Below, piece after piece: positions 1 to 6,781 of a stretch of 64,000 nucleotides of DNA. Source of the stretch: JACMLD01 sp044227095. GTDB taxonomy: Bacteria > Bacteroidota > Bacteroidia > Chitinophagales > Chitinophagaceae. The stretch is taken from positions 3,472,001 through 3,536,000 of the forward strand of contig JBGAFV010000001.1 in assembly GCA_044227095.1 (NCBI GenBank), read 5' to 3'. Numbering within the stretch: the first letter of the stretch is position 1; the number at the start of each line of letters is the position of its first letter. Position numbers and translations under genes: made by a program. The notes under the pieces were generated by a model. The model was not told the origin of the DNA, did not search any database, and saw nothing but the letters and a program-made list of their open reading frames with translations.

Positions 1-1
1 T

Positions 2-694
2 TCTTTCCGGCTTTCTAATATTTCATTGTACCTGCGCAGTACATTGTTTGATAAAATAAACATTACAGCCGGCGCCAACCTGGATCCTTATTTGCGAAAT
101 GATTCTACCGGTGCACCGATTGACAAATACGCATGGAACGGCAGTAAATTCAGCCTGGGAAAAATAACATCGGGCAACCTGGCTATTTCTACTTCTTTTA
201 AAAGCAAACCAAAAGACAAGAAAACAGATTCATTGTCTAAATCTGCCTTTGCATCTGCACAAAGCAATGCTACTCCGCTAACGCTGGAAGAACAACAGGC
301 GCAACTTACTTATATAAGAAGCAACCCGGCGGAATTTGCGGACTTTAATATTGACTGGTCTGTGAACATATCCTATTCACTCAATTTTACCCGTTCTTTA
401 AAAAGCAATTTGATAGATTACCAGACCATCATTAATTCTAACGTAAATCTCAGCGGCGATTTTAACCTTACACCTCAATGGAAAGTAGGACTTAGCACCT
501 ATTACGATTTTAATGGATCGGGCCTGCAAAACGTAAGCGCATTTATTTCAAGAAACCTGCATTGCTGGCAAATGTCTATCAATGTTTATTCGGGTTATAC
601 AAAAGGTTTCAATATAACCATTAGCCCCAAAGCCGGTTTGCTGCGTGATTTAAAAATTAACCGCTCCAGGTACTTTTATAATGGACCTTATTGA
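2..694 (+). CDS. lptD: LPS-assembly outer-membrane protein LptD, C-terminal part (5' end outside window)
   Basis: The frame is open from base 2, so the gene begins upstream of the window and only about 230 C-terminal residues are visible. The segment reads as alternating beta strands of an outer-membrane barrel, and ends with the conserved LHCWQMS and SPKAGLLRDLKINRS stretches seen at the end of the Bacteroidetes LptD (OstA-like) family. LptD forms the outer-membrane pore that places lipopolysaccharide in the outer leaflet. The TTG at 26 is an internal leucine codon, not the start. The stop codon lies inside one arm of an inverted repeat. The gene is convergent with plsC. Confidence 0.82.
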   Translation, partial: SFRLSNISLYLRSTLFDKINITAGANLDPYLRNDSTGAPIDKYAWNGSKFSLGKITSGNLAISTSFKSKPKDKKTDSLSKSAFASAQSNATPLTLEEQQAQLTYIRSNPAEFADFNIDWSVNISYSLNFTRSLKSNLIDYQTIINSNVNLSGDFNLTPQWKVGLSTYYDFNGSGLQNVSAFISRNLHCWQMSINVYSGYTKGFNITISPKAGLLRDLKINRSRYFYNGPY

Positions 695-1021
695 TAATGT
701 GGAAATGTAAGGAATGCGGCAAATGTGGAAATTGTCTGAACCGGATTTATCGGATTTTTGGGATTGATGGATTTGTTGAATATTGATTTGCCGTACAAGA
801 GAGTGACACAACGATGTTCGATAAAGCATAAATGCTGGGTTCAAAAACATTTATTACATTTTCATACATTTTATTTCAGCGCCTAAATCTGCGAATTTGC
901 GGTTAAGTGCAATCATACATCTTATTCTATCTTAATCATCATAAAAACCTGCGTTCCATTTTTTATTCGCGCAGCGAATCATTTTCTTCATTTATCACAT
1001 TCCCACATTTCCACATTATCA
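692..1021. repeat. 330-bp intergenic element with inverted-repeat ends
   Basis: The gap between lptD and plsC holds no convincing gene. Bases 692-716 and 998-1021 are near-perfect inverted repeats built on TGATAATGTGGAAATG. The interior contains further motifs of repeat type, including CCTGCGTTCC near 948, which resembles the arms of the element at 1789-1945. This looks like a non-autonomous palindromic element or a mosaic of such elements. The lptD stop codon is part of the left arm. Confidence 0.5.
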
Positions 1022-1027
1022 CATTAA

Positions 1028-1759
1028 TCAGCGACTGTTTTTTACATAGTAATCCGTCATTATTCCAAACAATTTTTCTTTTAAACTTTCTACTGTATCG
1101 CCTTCTTTAATGTATACTGGTGGTAGAAAATGCATGCCCATTTTATGCGGAAACAAAGAGAAGAATGGTTTTTCGGGCATTACCTTTCTACTGTTAAATA
1201 TGAGCGAAGGCATTAGTGGTTTGCCTGTTGCAAGGGCCAGCCTGAATGCGCCATCGTGAAAAGATTTTAATGGCTGATCGGTCCTGTTTCTTGTGCCTTC
1301 CGGATAAATGCACATATGCAGGCCCATTTCAAGAATGTTTTTCATGCTTGTAAAACTTTCACGCCGGCTCGCTTCGCTATTGCGATCTACCAGTACACTT
1401 CCCATTTTATATAGCATACCGAACACCGGCGTTTTTGCAAGCTCGGCTTTTGCAATGGTTTTATTGCCACCGGGTATGCCGGGCGATGAAACAGGTACAT
1501 CTATAAACGCATTGTGGTTGCTGATGACAATATAATTTTCTCCCTTTGCAAAATTTTCTTTGCCCTTAACAGTAACCGGGCAACCAATCAGCGGCATGTA
1601 AATGCCCATCCATATCCTTGATACAAAAATAAAATTGCGTGTACGTTTTGGTTCGGCCTGGAAATAAATAATGCAGAACGGGATCATAAACAACAGCATG
1701 GTTACGATAAACCATATTAGTCCCCATATTGCCCAAATGCGACCGAGAATACTTTTCAT
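1028..1759 (-). CDS. plsC: 1-acyl-sn-glycerol-3-phosphate acyltransferase
   Basis: This 243-residue protein should acylate lysophosphatidic acid to phosphatidic acid at the inner membrane in phospholipid synthesis. Two family signatures are clear: the HX4D catalytic motif (H82 to D87, within NHNAFID) and the EGTR substrate-binding motif (E154 to R157). Residues 5-35 form an N-terminal membrane segment. The length is normal for PlsC. The ATG at 1759 is followed directly by the membrane segment and is the natural start. The gene stands alone between two repeat elements. The family assignment is firm; the acyl-donor preference cannot be read from the sequence. Confidence 0.9.
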   Translation of the reverse strand: MKSILGRIWAIWGLIWFIVTMLLFMIPFCIIYFQAEPKRTRNFIFVSRIWMGIYMPLIGCPVTVKGKENFAKGENYIVISNHNAFIDVPVSSPGIPGGNKTIAKAELAKTPVFGMLYKMGSVLVDRNSEASRRESFTSMKNILEMGLHMCIYPEGTRNRTDQPLKSFHDGAFRLALATGKPLMPSLIFNSRKVMPEKPFFSLFPHKMGMHFLPPVYIKEGDTVESLKEKLFGIMTDYYVKNSR

Positions 1760-1788
1760 CCGTCAAATTTAGTAATAGAACAACGATG

Positions 1789-1945
1789 GAACGCAGATTT
1801 TTATGATTGTTAAGAGGGCTTATGATTAATTGTTCTTAAACCCTTATAATGCTGATGTAAAAAAAGAGTATAATAATAACCAAGGTTTATGAGATTGTAA
1901 AACCTAAAATCATTATTATCATAAGAATCATGAAAATCTGCGTTC
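1789..1945. repeat. 157-bp element with 20-bp inverted-repeat ends
   Basis: Arms 1789-1808 and 1926-1945 are inverted copies of one another with a single mismatch, beginning GAACGCAGATTTT. Inner segments rich in CTTATGAT and ATCATAAG also pair, so the whole could fold as one long hairpin. It fills the gap between plsC and ung. There is no reading frame in it. It fits a MITE-like or REP-like interspersed repeat. Confidence 0.6.
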
Positions 1946-1955
1946 AATAATAATC

Positions 1956-2627
1956 CTACAACTTCCAGTCAATAGGATCAATTCCATTGCTTACCAGGTA
2001 TTCGTTTGTTTTTGTAAAATGATGGCAGCCAAAGAACCCGTTAAATGCAGAAAGGGGAGATGGGTGTGCTGCTTTTAAGATGCAATGTTTTGTTTCATCA
2101 ATCAACACTTGTTTTTCCTGTGCAAATTTTCCCCATAATAAAAACACAACATTATGTTTCTGGTCGGAAATTTTTTTAATAACAGCATTGGTAAACTCTG
2201 CCCAGCCGCATTTTGCATGGCTCATGGGTTCGTTGGCACGAACAGTAAGCGAGGCGTTTAATAATAAAACACCTTGTTCTGCCCAATGCGTAAGGTTGCC
2301 GTGGTTGGGTATGGGTACACCGGTATCGGTATTGAGTTCCTTAAAAATATTTACCAGGGATGGGGGCGGGGGCACTCCATTTTGTACAGAAAAAGAAAGG
2401 CCATGCGCTTGTCCCTTACCGTGATAAGGATCCTGCCCTAGCAATACTACTTTTACTTTATCGAATGGAGTTGTATTGAATGCATTAAAAATAAGAGAGC
2501 CCGGCGGATAAACGATTTTGCCTGCCATCTTCTCTGTACGCAGGAAGGTTACAATCTGCAAAAAATAAGGCCTGGTAAATTCATGCTTCAGCATTTCTTT
2601 CCACGACTCTTCTATTTTTACTTCCAT
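1956..2627 (-). CDS. ung: Uracil-DNA glycosylase (family 1)
   Basis: This protein removes uracil from DNA in base-excision repair. At 223 residues it is the usual length for Ung. The water-activating motif GQDPYHG is present with catalytic Asp66, and the C-terminal HPSPLSA motif carries His188. The LLLNASLTVR and LLWGKFAQ segments between them are also family-typical. The ATG at 2627 precedes MEVKIEESWKEML, a common Ung N-terminus. It is a single gene with repeats on both sides. The call is secure. Confidence 0.95.
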   Translation of the reverse strand: MEVKIEESWKEMLKHEFTRPYFLQIVTFLRTEKMAGKIVYPPGSLIFNAFNTTPFDKVKVVLLGQDPYHGKGQAHGLSFSVQNGVPPPPSLVNIFKELNTDTGVPIPNHGNLTHWAEQGVLLLNASLTVRANEPMSHAKCGWAEFTNAVIKKISDQKHNVVFLLWGKFAQEKQVLIDETKHCILKAAHPSPLSAFNGFFGCHHFTKTNEYLVSNGIDPIDWKL

Positions 2628-2644
2628 AAAACAAATATACGGAG

Positions 2645-2870
2645 CCGGGAGCTGTTAGCCATTAGCTGCAAGCGGTTAGCTACAAGCTACAAGTAAATAG
2701 CTGATAGCCATATGTCCGTAGCGAAAGACTAGCAGCTTGCAGCTAATAGCTTGTGTCTTTCTTCCCTCTTGTAGCTTGCAACTTGTAGCTTGCGGCTCAC
2801 TTCCCAGCTAGCAGCTTGTAGCTAATAACTTGTAGCTTTCTTTCCCGCTTGTAGCTTGCAGCTTACTTCC
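2645..2870. repeat. Mosaic of short AGCTTGTAGCTT-type repeats
   Basis: About 225 bases consist of degenerate copies of AGCTACAAGCT and its complement AGCTTGTAGCT, at irregular spacing and in both orientations. The left part is mostly in one orientation and the right part mostly in the other, so the region could form large hairpins. The spacing is not regular and there are no distinct spacers, so it is not a CRISPR array. Confidence 0.65.
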
Positions 2871-3270
2871 CTCTTACAAGCTTTTTTTCAATCAGCGAGA
2901 TTATAACAAACGCCATTAAAGTACCAACTGCATAACAAAGAATATCGCTCCATAAAAAGCCTGCGCCAAATAGCAGTCTGCCGATTAATGTCTTCCTCAC
3001 TTCATTTGCCCAGGGGGCGTTGTACAATTGGGTAAATTCATCGGCGGCGCCTAGTATAAAGTTGATGATGGCAAGTTTCCACAATGCGGGTTTTAAAAAA
3101 ATCATCCGTAGAAAGAACAGAAACATGCCGGCCCAGATGGCGTCGCCGCCATATTTTGCTATAATTGGATGAAACCATTGACTGTGGCTGCGTGTAGCGA
3201 GTGCAAGCCATGTTAAAAAAAGAAAACAGCCAAAATAAAAGAGACGGAGCCAGGGTAAGGTTATTTTCAT
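2863..3270 (-). CDS. DUF2809 family membrane protein
   Basis: This 135-residue protein has about four membrane helices. It carries the family pattern YGGDAIWAGM followed by DEFTQLYNAPW and FLWSDILCYAVG, as seen in small DUF2809 integral membrane proteins. The function of the family is not known. The C-terminus is basic (EKKLVRGK) and overlaps the edge of the repeat mosaic by a few bases. The start at 3270 is supported by an N-terminal hydrophobic helix immediately after it. The family call is good. Confidence 0.75.
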   Translation of the reverse strand: MKITLPWLRLFYFGCFLFLTWLALATRSHSQWFHPIIAKYGGDAIWAGMFLFFLRMIFLKPALWKLAIINFILGAADEFTQLYNAPWANEVRKTLIGRLLFGAGFLWSDILCYAVGTLMAFVIISLIEKKLVRGK

Positions 3271-3289
3271 ACGGTGTAAAGATATTGAG

Positions 3290-3320
3290 TTGGCAGACTA
3301 GCTAAATAAAATTATATTTG
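3290..3320 (+). promoter_or_regulatory. Bacteroidetes-type promoter for the tRNA genes
   Basis: TTG at 3290-3292 and TATATTTG at 3313-3320 are separated by 20 bases, which matches the -33/-7 promoter consensus of this phylum. Transcription would begin just upstream of the truncated tRNA copy at 3336 and run into the tRNA-Arg gene. Confidence 0.65.
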
Positions 3321-3335
3321 CGCCCTGAAAAACAG

Positions 3336-3395
3336 GGCTCGGTAGCTCAGTTGAATAGAGCATCCCGACCTTTAAGTCGGGAAGGTCATTGGTTT
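3336..3395 (+). pseudogene. Truncated tRNA-like copy
   Basis: The first 27 bases are identical to the tRNA-Arg gene that follows (acceptor strand and D-arm). The anticodon arm differs: it pairs as TCCCGAC with GTCGGGA and encloses CTTTAA, three bases longer than the normal arm. The copy stops after GGTCATTGGTTT, inside the T-arm, so the 3' acceptor strand is missing and no functional tRNA can form. The break falls about 11 bases into the sequence that serves as the phage attachment core in the neighbouring gene. Without the deletion it might have been a tRNA-Lys. Confidence 0.7.
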
Positions 3396-3423
3396 AAAAG
3401 ATAAGAAGTATAAAATAAAATTT

Positions 3424-3497
3424 GGCTCGGTAGCTCAGTTGAATAGAGCAACTGCCTTCTAAGCAGTAGGTCATTGGTTTGAATCCAATCCGGGTCA
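3424..3497 (+). tRNA. tRNA-Arg (anticodon TCT)
   Basis: The full cloverleaf can be drawn. Acceptor GGCTCGG pairs with CCGGGTC, anticodon stem ACTGC/GCAGT encloses loop CTTCTAA with anticodon TCT, and T-stem ATTGG/CCAAT encloses TTTGAAT. The discriminator is A73 and CCA is not encoded. In this copy acceptor pair 4-69 is a T-G wobble because 3493 is G. The attR copy has A there, which would restore a T-A pair. The 3' end of this gene is the left attachment site of the prophage. Confidence 0.92.
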
Positions 3498-3500
3498 CAA
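3470..3500. other. attL core
   Basis: This 31-base stretch, the 3' part of tRNA-Arg, is repeated at 42680-42710 with one mismatch (G3493 here, A42703 there). Sequence similarity ends abruptly on both sides of the repeat, as expected for the product of site-specific recombination. Confidence 0.92.
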
Positions 3501-3504
3501 TTAG

Positions 3505-3528
3505 ACCTCACAGAAATGTGAGGTTTTT
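3505..3528 (+). terminator. Rho-independent terminator after tRNA-Arg (phage-supplied)
   Basis: A perfect 8-bp stem (ACCTCACA with TGTGAGGT) with loop GAAA is followed by five T residues. It lies just inside attL and so replaces the chromosomal terminator that now sits after attR. Confidence 0.85.
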
Positions 3529-3594
3529 GATTTTCAATGAGTTAAGAATTTCAATCCACCAGGAAATTAGTGTTTTTGTGCTAATGTTTCAGAA

Positions 3595-3603
3595 CTGTTA
3601 CAG
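3595..3603. promoter_or_regulatory. Candidate integrase arm-type site, left arm
   Basis: CTGTTACAG occurs here, about 95 bases inside the left core, and twice at 42587-42606, about 75-90 bases inside the right core. The symmetric placement suggests integrase arm-binding sites. This is inference from position and repetition only. Confidence 0.35.
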
Positions 3604-3634
3604 AAATCTTTCGTAACTAAAAAAGTTCTGAATC

Positions 3635-4861
3635 ATGACTAATCGATCCACAAGCTTAGTAACTTTTAATTTAGAGTTAGACAGCCACACAAACAGTAAA
3701 GGGGAAAGCATTTTGATGATAAGATGCTCCCAAAACAGAATCCACAAGCGTATAAATTCCGGTATCCGGGTAATTCCTAAGTATTGGGATAATGCTAAAA
3801 AGCAGGTTAAAAAATTCCACCCCTTACACCATGATTTAAACAAGACTATTAACCTCAAATTTCAGGAAGTACAGGAAAAGTATTTAAGCCTATTAAGGGA
3901 AGAAGAACCTGTAACCATGTTTGAATTAGTAAGTAAAGTACAGCAGCCAAGAAGTGTTAACTTTTTTGAATTTGCCAGAACCTATAAACTGAATCAATTT
4001 AAAAACAATAAAAAGCTCGGTACTTTAAGAAGATATGAATCAGTTTTGGCAAAGTTTAGCCGCTACGCAGGGAAGGATTTAACTATAAATCAAATTAACT
4101 ACAGCCTCTTAACGGGCTTTGAAGAACATCTGTTACAGGTTTTGAAGAACGGCAGGGATACAGTGTCATCAAATTTAAGTGTCCTTAGAACCATCTTAAA
4201 AGATGCTATAAGGCATGATCTTTTTACCAAAAAGAACCCTTTTGACTCCTTAACCTTAAGATATACCAACAATACCAAACATAAACTCACCATTGAAGAA
4301 CTACAGTCATTTGCTACTGTAGCTTTGCCCCTTAGCCCTTCAGTTAACTTAGCAAGAGATTTCTTTGTAGCTTGTTTCTATGCGGCTGGCTGTAGAGGTG
4401 GGGACATGGTTCTGATGAAGTGGAGCAACATTAAGGATAATACAATCTGCTATACACAGCAAAAAACGGGTAAGAAAATGATTCTACCCCTCTTACCTGA
4501 ATTAAAGCTCATCTTCAATAAATACAAAACCACCTACAGGGATCACAGTAATTATATTTTCCCTTTACTGGATGATGTAAAAGTGGTAAATGAAATTGTA
4601 ACTAACAGCAAGCTTACCTACATTAATAAGTATTTGAAAGAAGTTTGTAAGTATGCAGGTATTTTTAAAAATATCAGTACCCATTGTGCAAGGCATACTT
4701 TCAGTGATATTTCTCTCTCTTTGAACAATAATGACATCTATGGTTTAAGAGATGTATTAGGTCATAGCTCTGTGAAGATCACAGAAAAATATCTGCTAAA
4801 CAGGAACTATGTAACAGGTGGTAACTATTTAAAGAGCATTGAAGATTTACCAAAAAAGTAA
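3635..4861 (+). CDS. int: Phage tyrosine integrase
   Basis: This 408-residue site-specific recombinase should catalyse integration into and excision from the tRNA-Arg site next to it. The layout is typical of Bacteroidetes integrases: an arm-binding domain (about 9-95), a SAM-like core-binding domain (about 105-205) and a catalytic domain (about 215-400). The catalytic residues are visible: Arg254 in GCRGGD, His350 and Arg353 in HCAR, His377 in LGHSS and the nucleophile Tyr386 in EKYLL. It starts 135 bases inside attL and is transcribed into the prophage. A terminator follows and separates it from the convergent Thoeris genes. All catalytic residues are intact, so the enzyme is probably active. 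Confidence 0.96.
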   Translation: MTNRSTSLVTFNLELDSHTNSKGESILMIRCSQNRIHKRINSGIRVIPKYWDNAKKQVKKFHPLHHDLNKTINLKFQEVQEKYLSLLREEEPVTMFELVSKVQQPRSVNFFEFARTYKLNQFKNNKKLGTLRRYESVLAKFSRYAGKDLTINQINYSLLTGFEEHLLQVLKNGRDTVSSNLSVLRTILKDAIRHDLFTKKNPFDSLTLRYTNNTKHKLTIEELQSFATVALPLSPSVNLARDFFVACFYAAGCRGGDMVLMKWSNIKDNTICYTQQKTGKKMILPLLPELKLIFNKYKTTYRDHSNYIFPLLDDVKVVNEIVTNSKLTYINKYLKEVCKYAGIFKNISTHCARHTFSDISLSLNNNDIYGLRDVLGHSSVKITEKYLLNRNYVTGGNYLKSIEDLPKK

Positions 4862-4890
4862 TAACAGTTCTAAAAGTCGAATAATTTATT

Positions 4891-4920
4891 AAGCAGTGAG
4901 GTTTTCCTTACTGCTTTTTT
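4891..4920 (+). terminator. Terminator after the integrase gene
   Basis: AAGCAGT pairs with ACTGCTT, with a short inner AGG/CCT helix, and six T residues follow. It lies between the int stop and the stop of the convergent leftward operon. Confidence 0.75.
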
Positions 4921-4937
4921 ATTGCCATAAGAATATT

Positions 4938-5864
4938 TTAGCTTATTGATTGCCCTCTGCCTGTAAATTTTGTGTCGTGTTGGTAATAGATAGTTTTTAA
5001 CCTAAGAAAATCACGGAGTTCCTTTATATTAATATTATGCTCCGCAAAATCTTTAGGGTGTATAACAATGTTTAATTTGTTACAAAATTTCTTAGAAGAG
5101 GAAGTTGCAGAAATAAAAGATTCTATAATTGTTTTTATAATTGTTTCCCTTGTTTCAAGTATTCTTCCACGGCCAGTACCCAAAATTGGCATGTTTAAAT
5201 TATTCAATTCTCCTTTTTCAATTAGAAATTCCCATAGCTTACCAAGACTTACTAATATATTGTCAAAATTAGTTGAAGCTATGCCCTCATTATTCATTGT
5301 TGATGAAATAGGCATATAAGCAACTTTATCTTTCGGTAATTTTAGTTTTACAATTTCTCCAATTTCATATCTATATTTATTTCCTTTTTTCTTATTTGGT
5401 AATTCTTCTATAGGTGATCGTCCAGTCAAATAAATTTGAATATCCTGATCTAAAAATCTGGATTCGTTATAATACTTTAAAGTAAATTGCCCTTGTGTAC
5501 TATGTTTAGAAATCAAATTATCATCAAAAGAGGTATCAAGTGATGAATTTGTCGGAATAATTAAATCTCCAGGATAATTAAAAAGATCGCCAATTGATAT
5601 TTGTATTCTTATATCTCGATCTTTCAATTTATAGCAAAATTCGGTTTGCGGCCAATTTTCATAAATTATCCAAATCACAGCAATTATTAATAACCATAAC
5701 CATTTTGCTTTAAAGAAATCAGCTAAAGGTTGTGAAAAAAAACTGGTTGCCTCAACAATCAGCCAAATAGCACCAATAGTAGCTAATATTGCATTTATAG
5801 ATTTTTTTAATGAAAAAATATAAACCCAATAGTTTTTTGACGTAAGAAGCTTTAATGTTTTCAT
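4938..5864 (-). CDS. thsA: Thoeris effector ThsA, type II form (two TM helices plus macro domain)
   Basis: This 308-residue protein has two membrane helices (about 22-40 and 53-68) followed by a cytoplasmic macro-like domain (about 82-300). The domain begins with IQISIGDLF..PGDLIIPTN and later has the glycine-rich GTGRGR loop, as in the macro domain of type II ThsA (formerly DUF6430). In known Thoeris systems ThsA is the effector that responds to a nucleotide signal made by ThsB; the membrane form is thought to act at the membrane. The start overlaps the thsB stop in an ATGA junction, so the two are translationally coupled. Family and context agree. Activity and signal type are inferred. Confidence 0.82.
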   Translation of the reverse strand: MKTLKLLTSKNYWVYIFSLKKSINAILATIGAIWLIVEATSFFSQPLADFFKAKWLWLLIIAVIWIIYENWPQTEFCYKLKDRDIRIQISIGDLFNYPGDLIIPTNSSLDTSFDDNLISKHSTQGQFTLKYYNESRFLDQDIQIYLTGRSPIEELPNKKKGNKYRYEIGEIVKLKLPKDKVAYMPISSTMNNEGIASTNFDNILVSLGKLWEFLIEKGELNNLNMPILGTGRGRILETRETIIKTIIESFISATSSSKKFCNKLNIVIHPKDFAEHNINIKELRDFLRLKTIYYQHDTKFTGRGQSIS

Positions 5865-6373
5865 AATCCAAGTTGTGAATAGATTTCGGGTCTATAATAA
5901 AATGCCCCGGATTTCCCCTGACTTTTGTATTGGGTATTTAAACTTACCCACTCACTTAATGCCTTTTCGATTATCTTTTGATTAAAGCTAATATGCAAAG
6001 CAATTTGTGGTTGAATAAGGGGAGGACATCTATTTATATCCATCTCCCTTTTGCCATTCAAATTAATTGCAACAATTGGGATTTGCTGGTTTATAGCTTG
6101 TTCAATTTCCCATCTAACAAACTTGTATAAAAATTTGGTTTGTTCACCAATCAAAATAACAAATAAGTTTGTATTGGCAAGCCTTTCAGATAATTGTCTC
6201 TTAATTGATTCCTCTTTACTAGTATCCCTTGCATAATTTATTTCGTGTGCATCGAAGAAACTAAAATCCTTAAAGAAATCTCTTTGATTGTGATGCCATG
6301 CTTTCATTAAATAGAAATAATGAATGTCATTATCACCATCGAAGCATAGATAAGTTTTATTTCTATATGCCAT
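5861..6373 (-). CDS. thsB: Thoeris sensor ThsB, TIR-like domain protein
   Basis: This 170-residue protein is a single TIR-like domain of the MTH538/DUF1863 group that defines ThsB. Typical elements are YLCFDGDND near the N-terminus (residues 8-16), FFDAHE, the EESIKRQLSERL helix, LFVILIGEQTK and VRWEIEQAI with Glu89 and Glu91 as candidate catalytic acids. ThsB proteins sense phage infection and convert NAD+ into a signalling nucleotide. It lies 36 bases downstream of the DUF4160 gene and is coupled to thsA by a 4-base overlap. TIR-like folds occur elsewhere, but the adjacent TM-macro protein makes Thoeris the best reading. Confidence 0.85.
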   Translation of the reverse strand: MAYRNKTYLCFDGDNDIHYFYLMKAWHHNQRDFFKDFSFFDAHEINYARDTSKEESIKRQLSERLANTNLFVILIGEQTKFLYKFVRWEIEQAINQQIPIVAINLNGKREMDINRCPPLIQPQIALHISFNQKIIEKALSEWVSLNTQYKSQGKSGAFYYRPEIYSQLGL

Positions 6374-6409
6374 TTTAAAATTATTTTAATGATCCTTTTG
6401 TAATAATTA

Positions 6410-6781
6410 TTATTTATAACGCTTATCCCAAATCTTTTTCATAACAATTTGGGTTTTCATATCGTTAAAGAAAGCGTCAATTTTCTTTATATCTTTTGGC
6501 TTAATGTCTCCACTTAGAAAAGTGCCATCTTTAATTAAAAATTTTGCATCTATAGAATTATCCTTTGTTTTCACATGAAAATGAGGCGGCTCATGATCAA
6601 TTGAATAAATCCATATTTCAATATTTCCAACAAATCCAACTCGTTCTTTCTTAATAAATCCTCTTATTAAATCAGATAAATCTTCAGTATTGTAATATTC
6701 ATCTAAGATTGGCAGTAATATTTTTTCTTCTATCATTTGTCCAGTTTTATTATTGAATGAATAGTTTCTATTTTCCTTCAA
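6410..6781 (-). CDS. DUF4160 domain protein
   Basis: This 123-residue protein has the DUF4160 signature EPPHFHVK followed by DAKFLIKDGTFLSGDI in its C-terminal two thirds. The first 45 residues are an acidic extension. The family function is unknown; DUF4160 proteins are often found in small accessory operons. The start overlaps the end of the large restriction-modification gene by 14 bases and thsB follows after 36 bases. It is therefore co-transcribed with two defence systems. Whether it belongs to either of them cannot be told from sequence. Confidence 0.75.
   Translation of the reverse strand: MKENRNYSFNNKTGQMIEEKILLPILDEYYNTEDLSDLIRGFIKKERVGFVGNIEIWIYSIDHEPPHFHVKTKDNSIDAKFLIKDGTFLSGDIKPKDIKKIDAFFNDMKTQIVMKKIWDKRYK

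Noticed and set aside
2645..2870. Possible CRISPR array
   Set aside because: Repeats are degenerate, in both orientations and irregularly spaced, with no spacers and no cas genes.
3336..3395. Suppressor tRNA reading a stop codon
   Set aside because: One way of drawing the anticodon loop gives TTA, but the T-arm and 3' acceptor strand are missing, so it cannot work as a tRNA.
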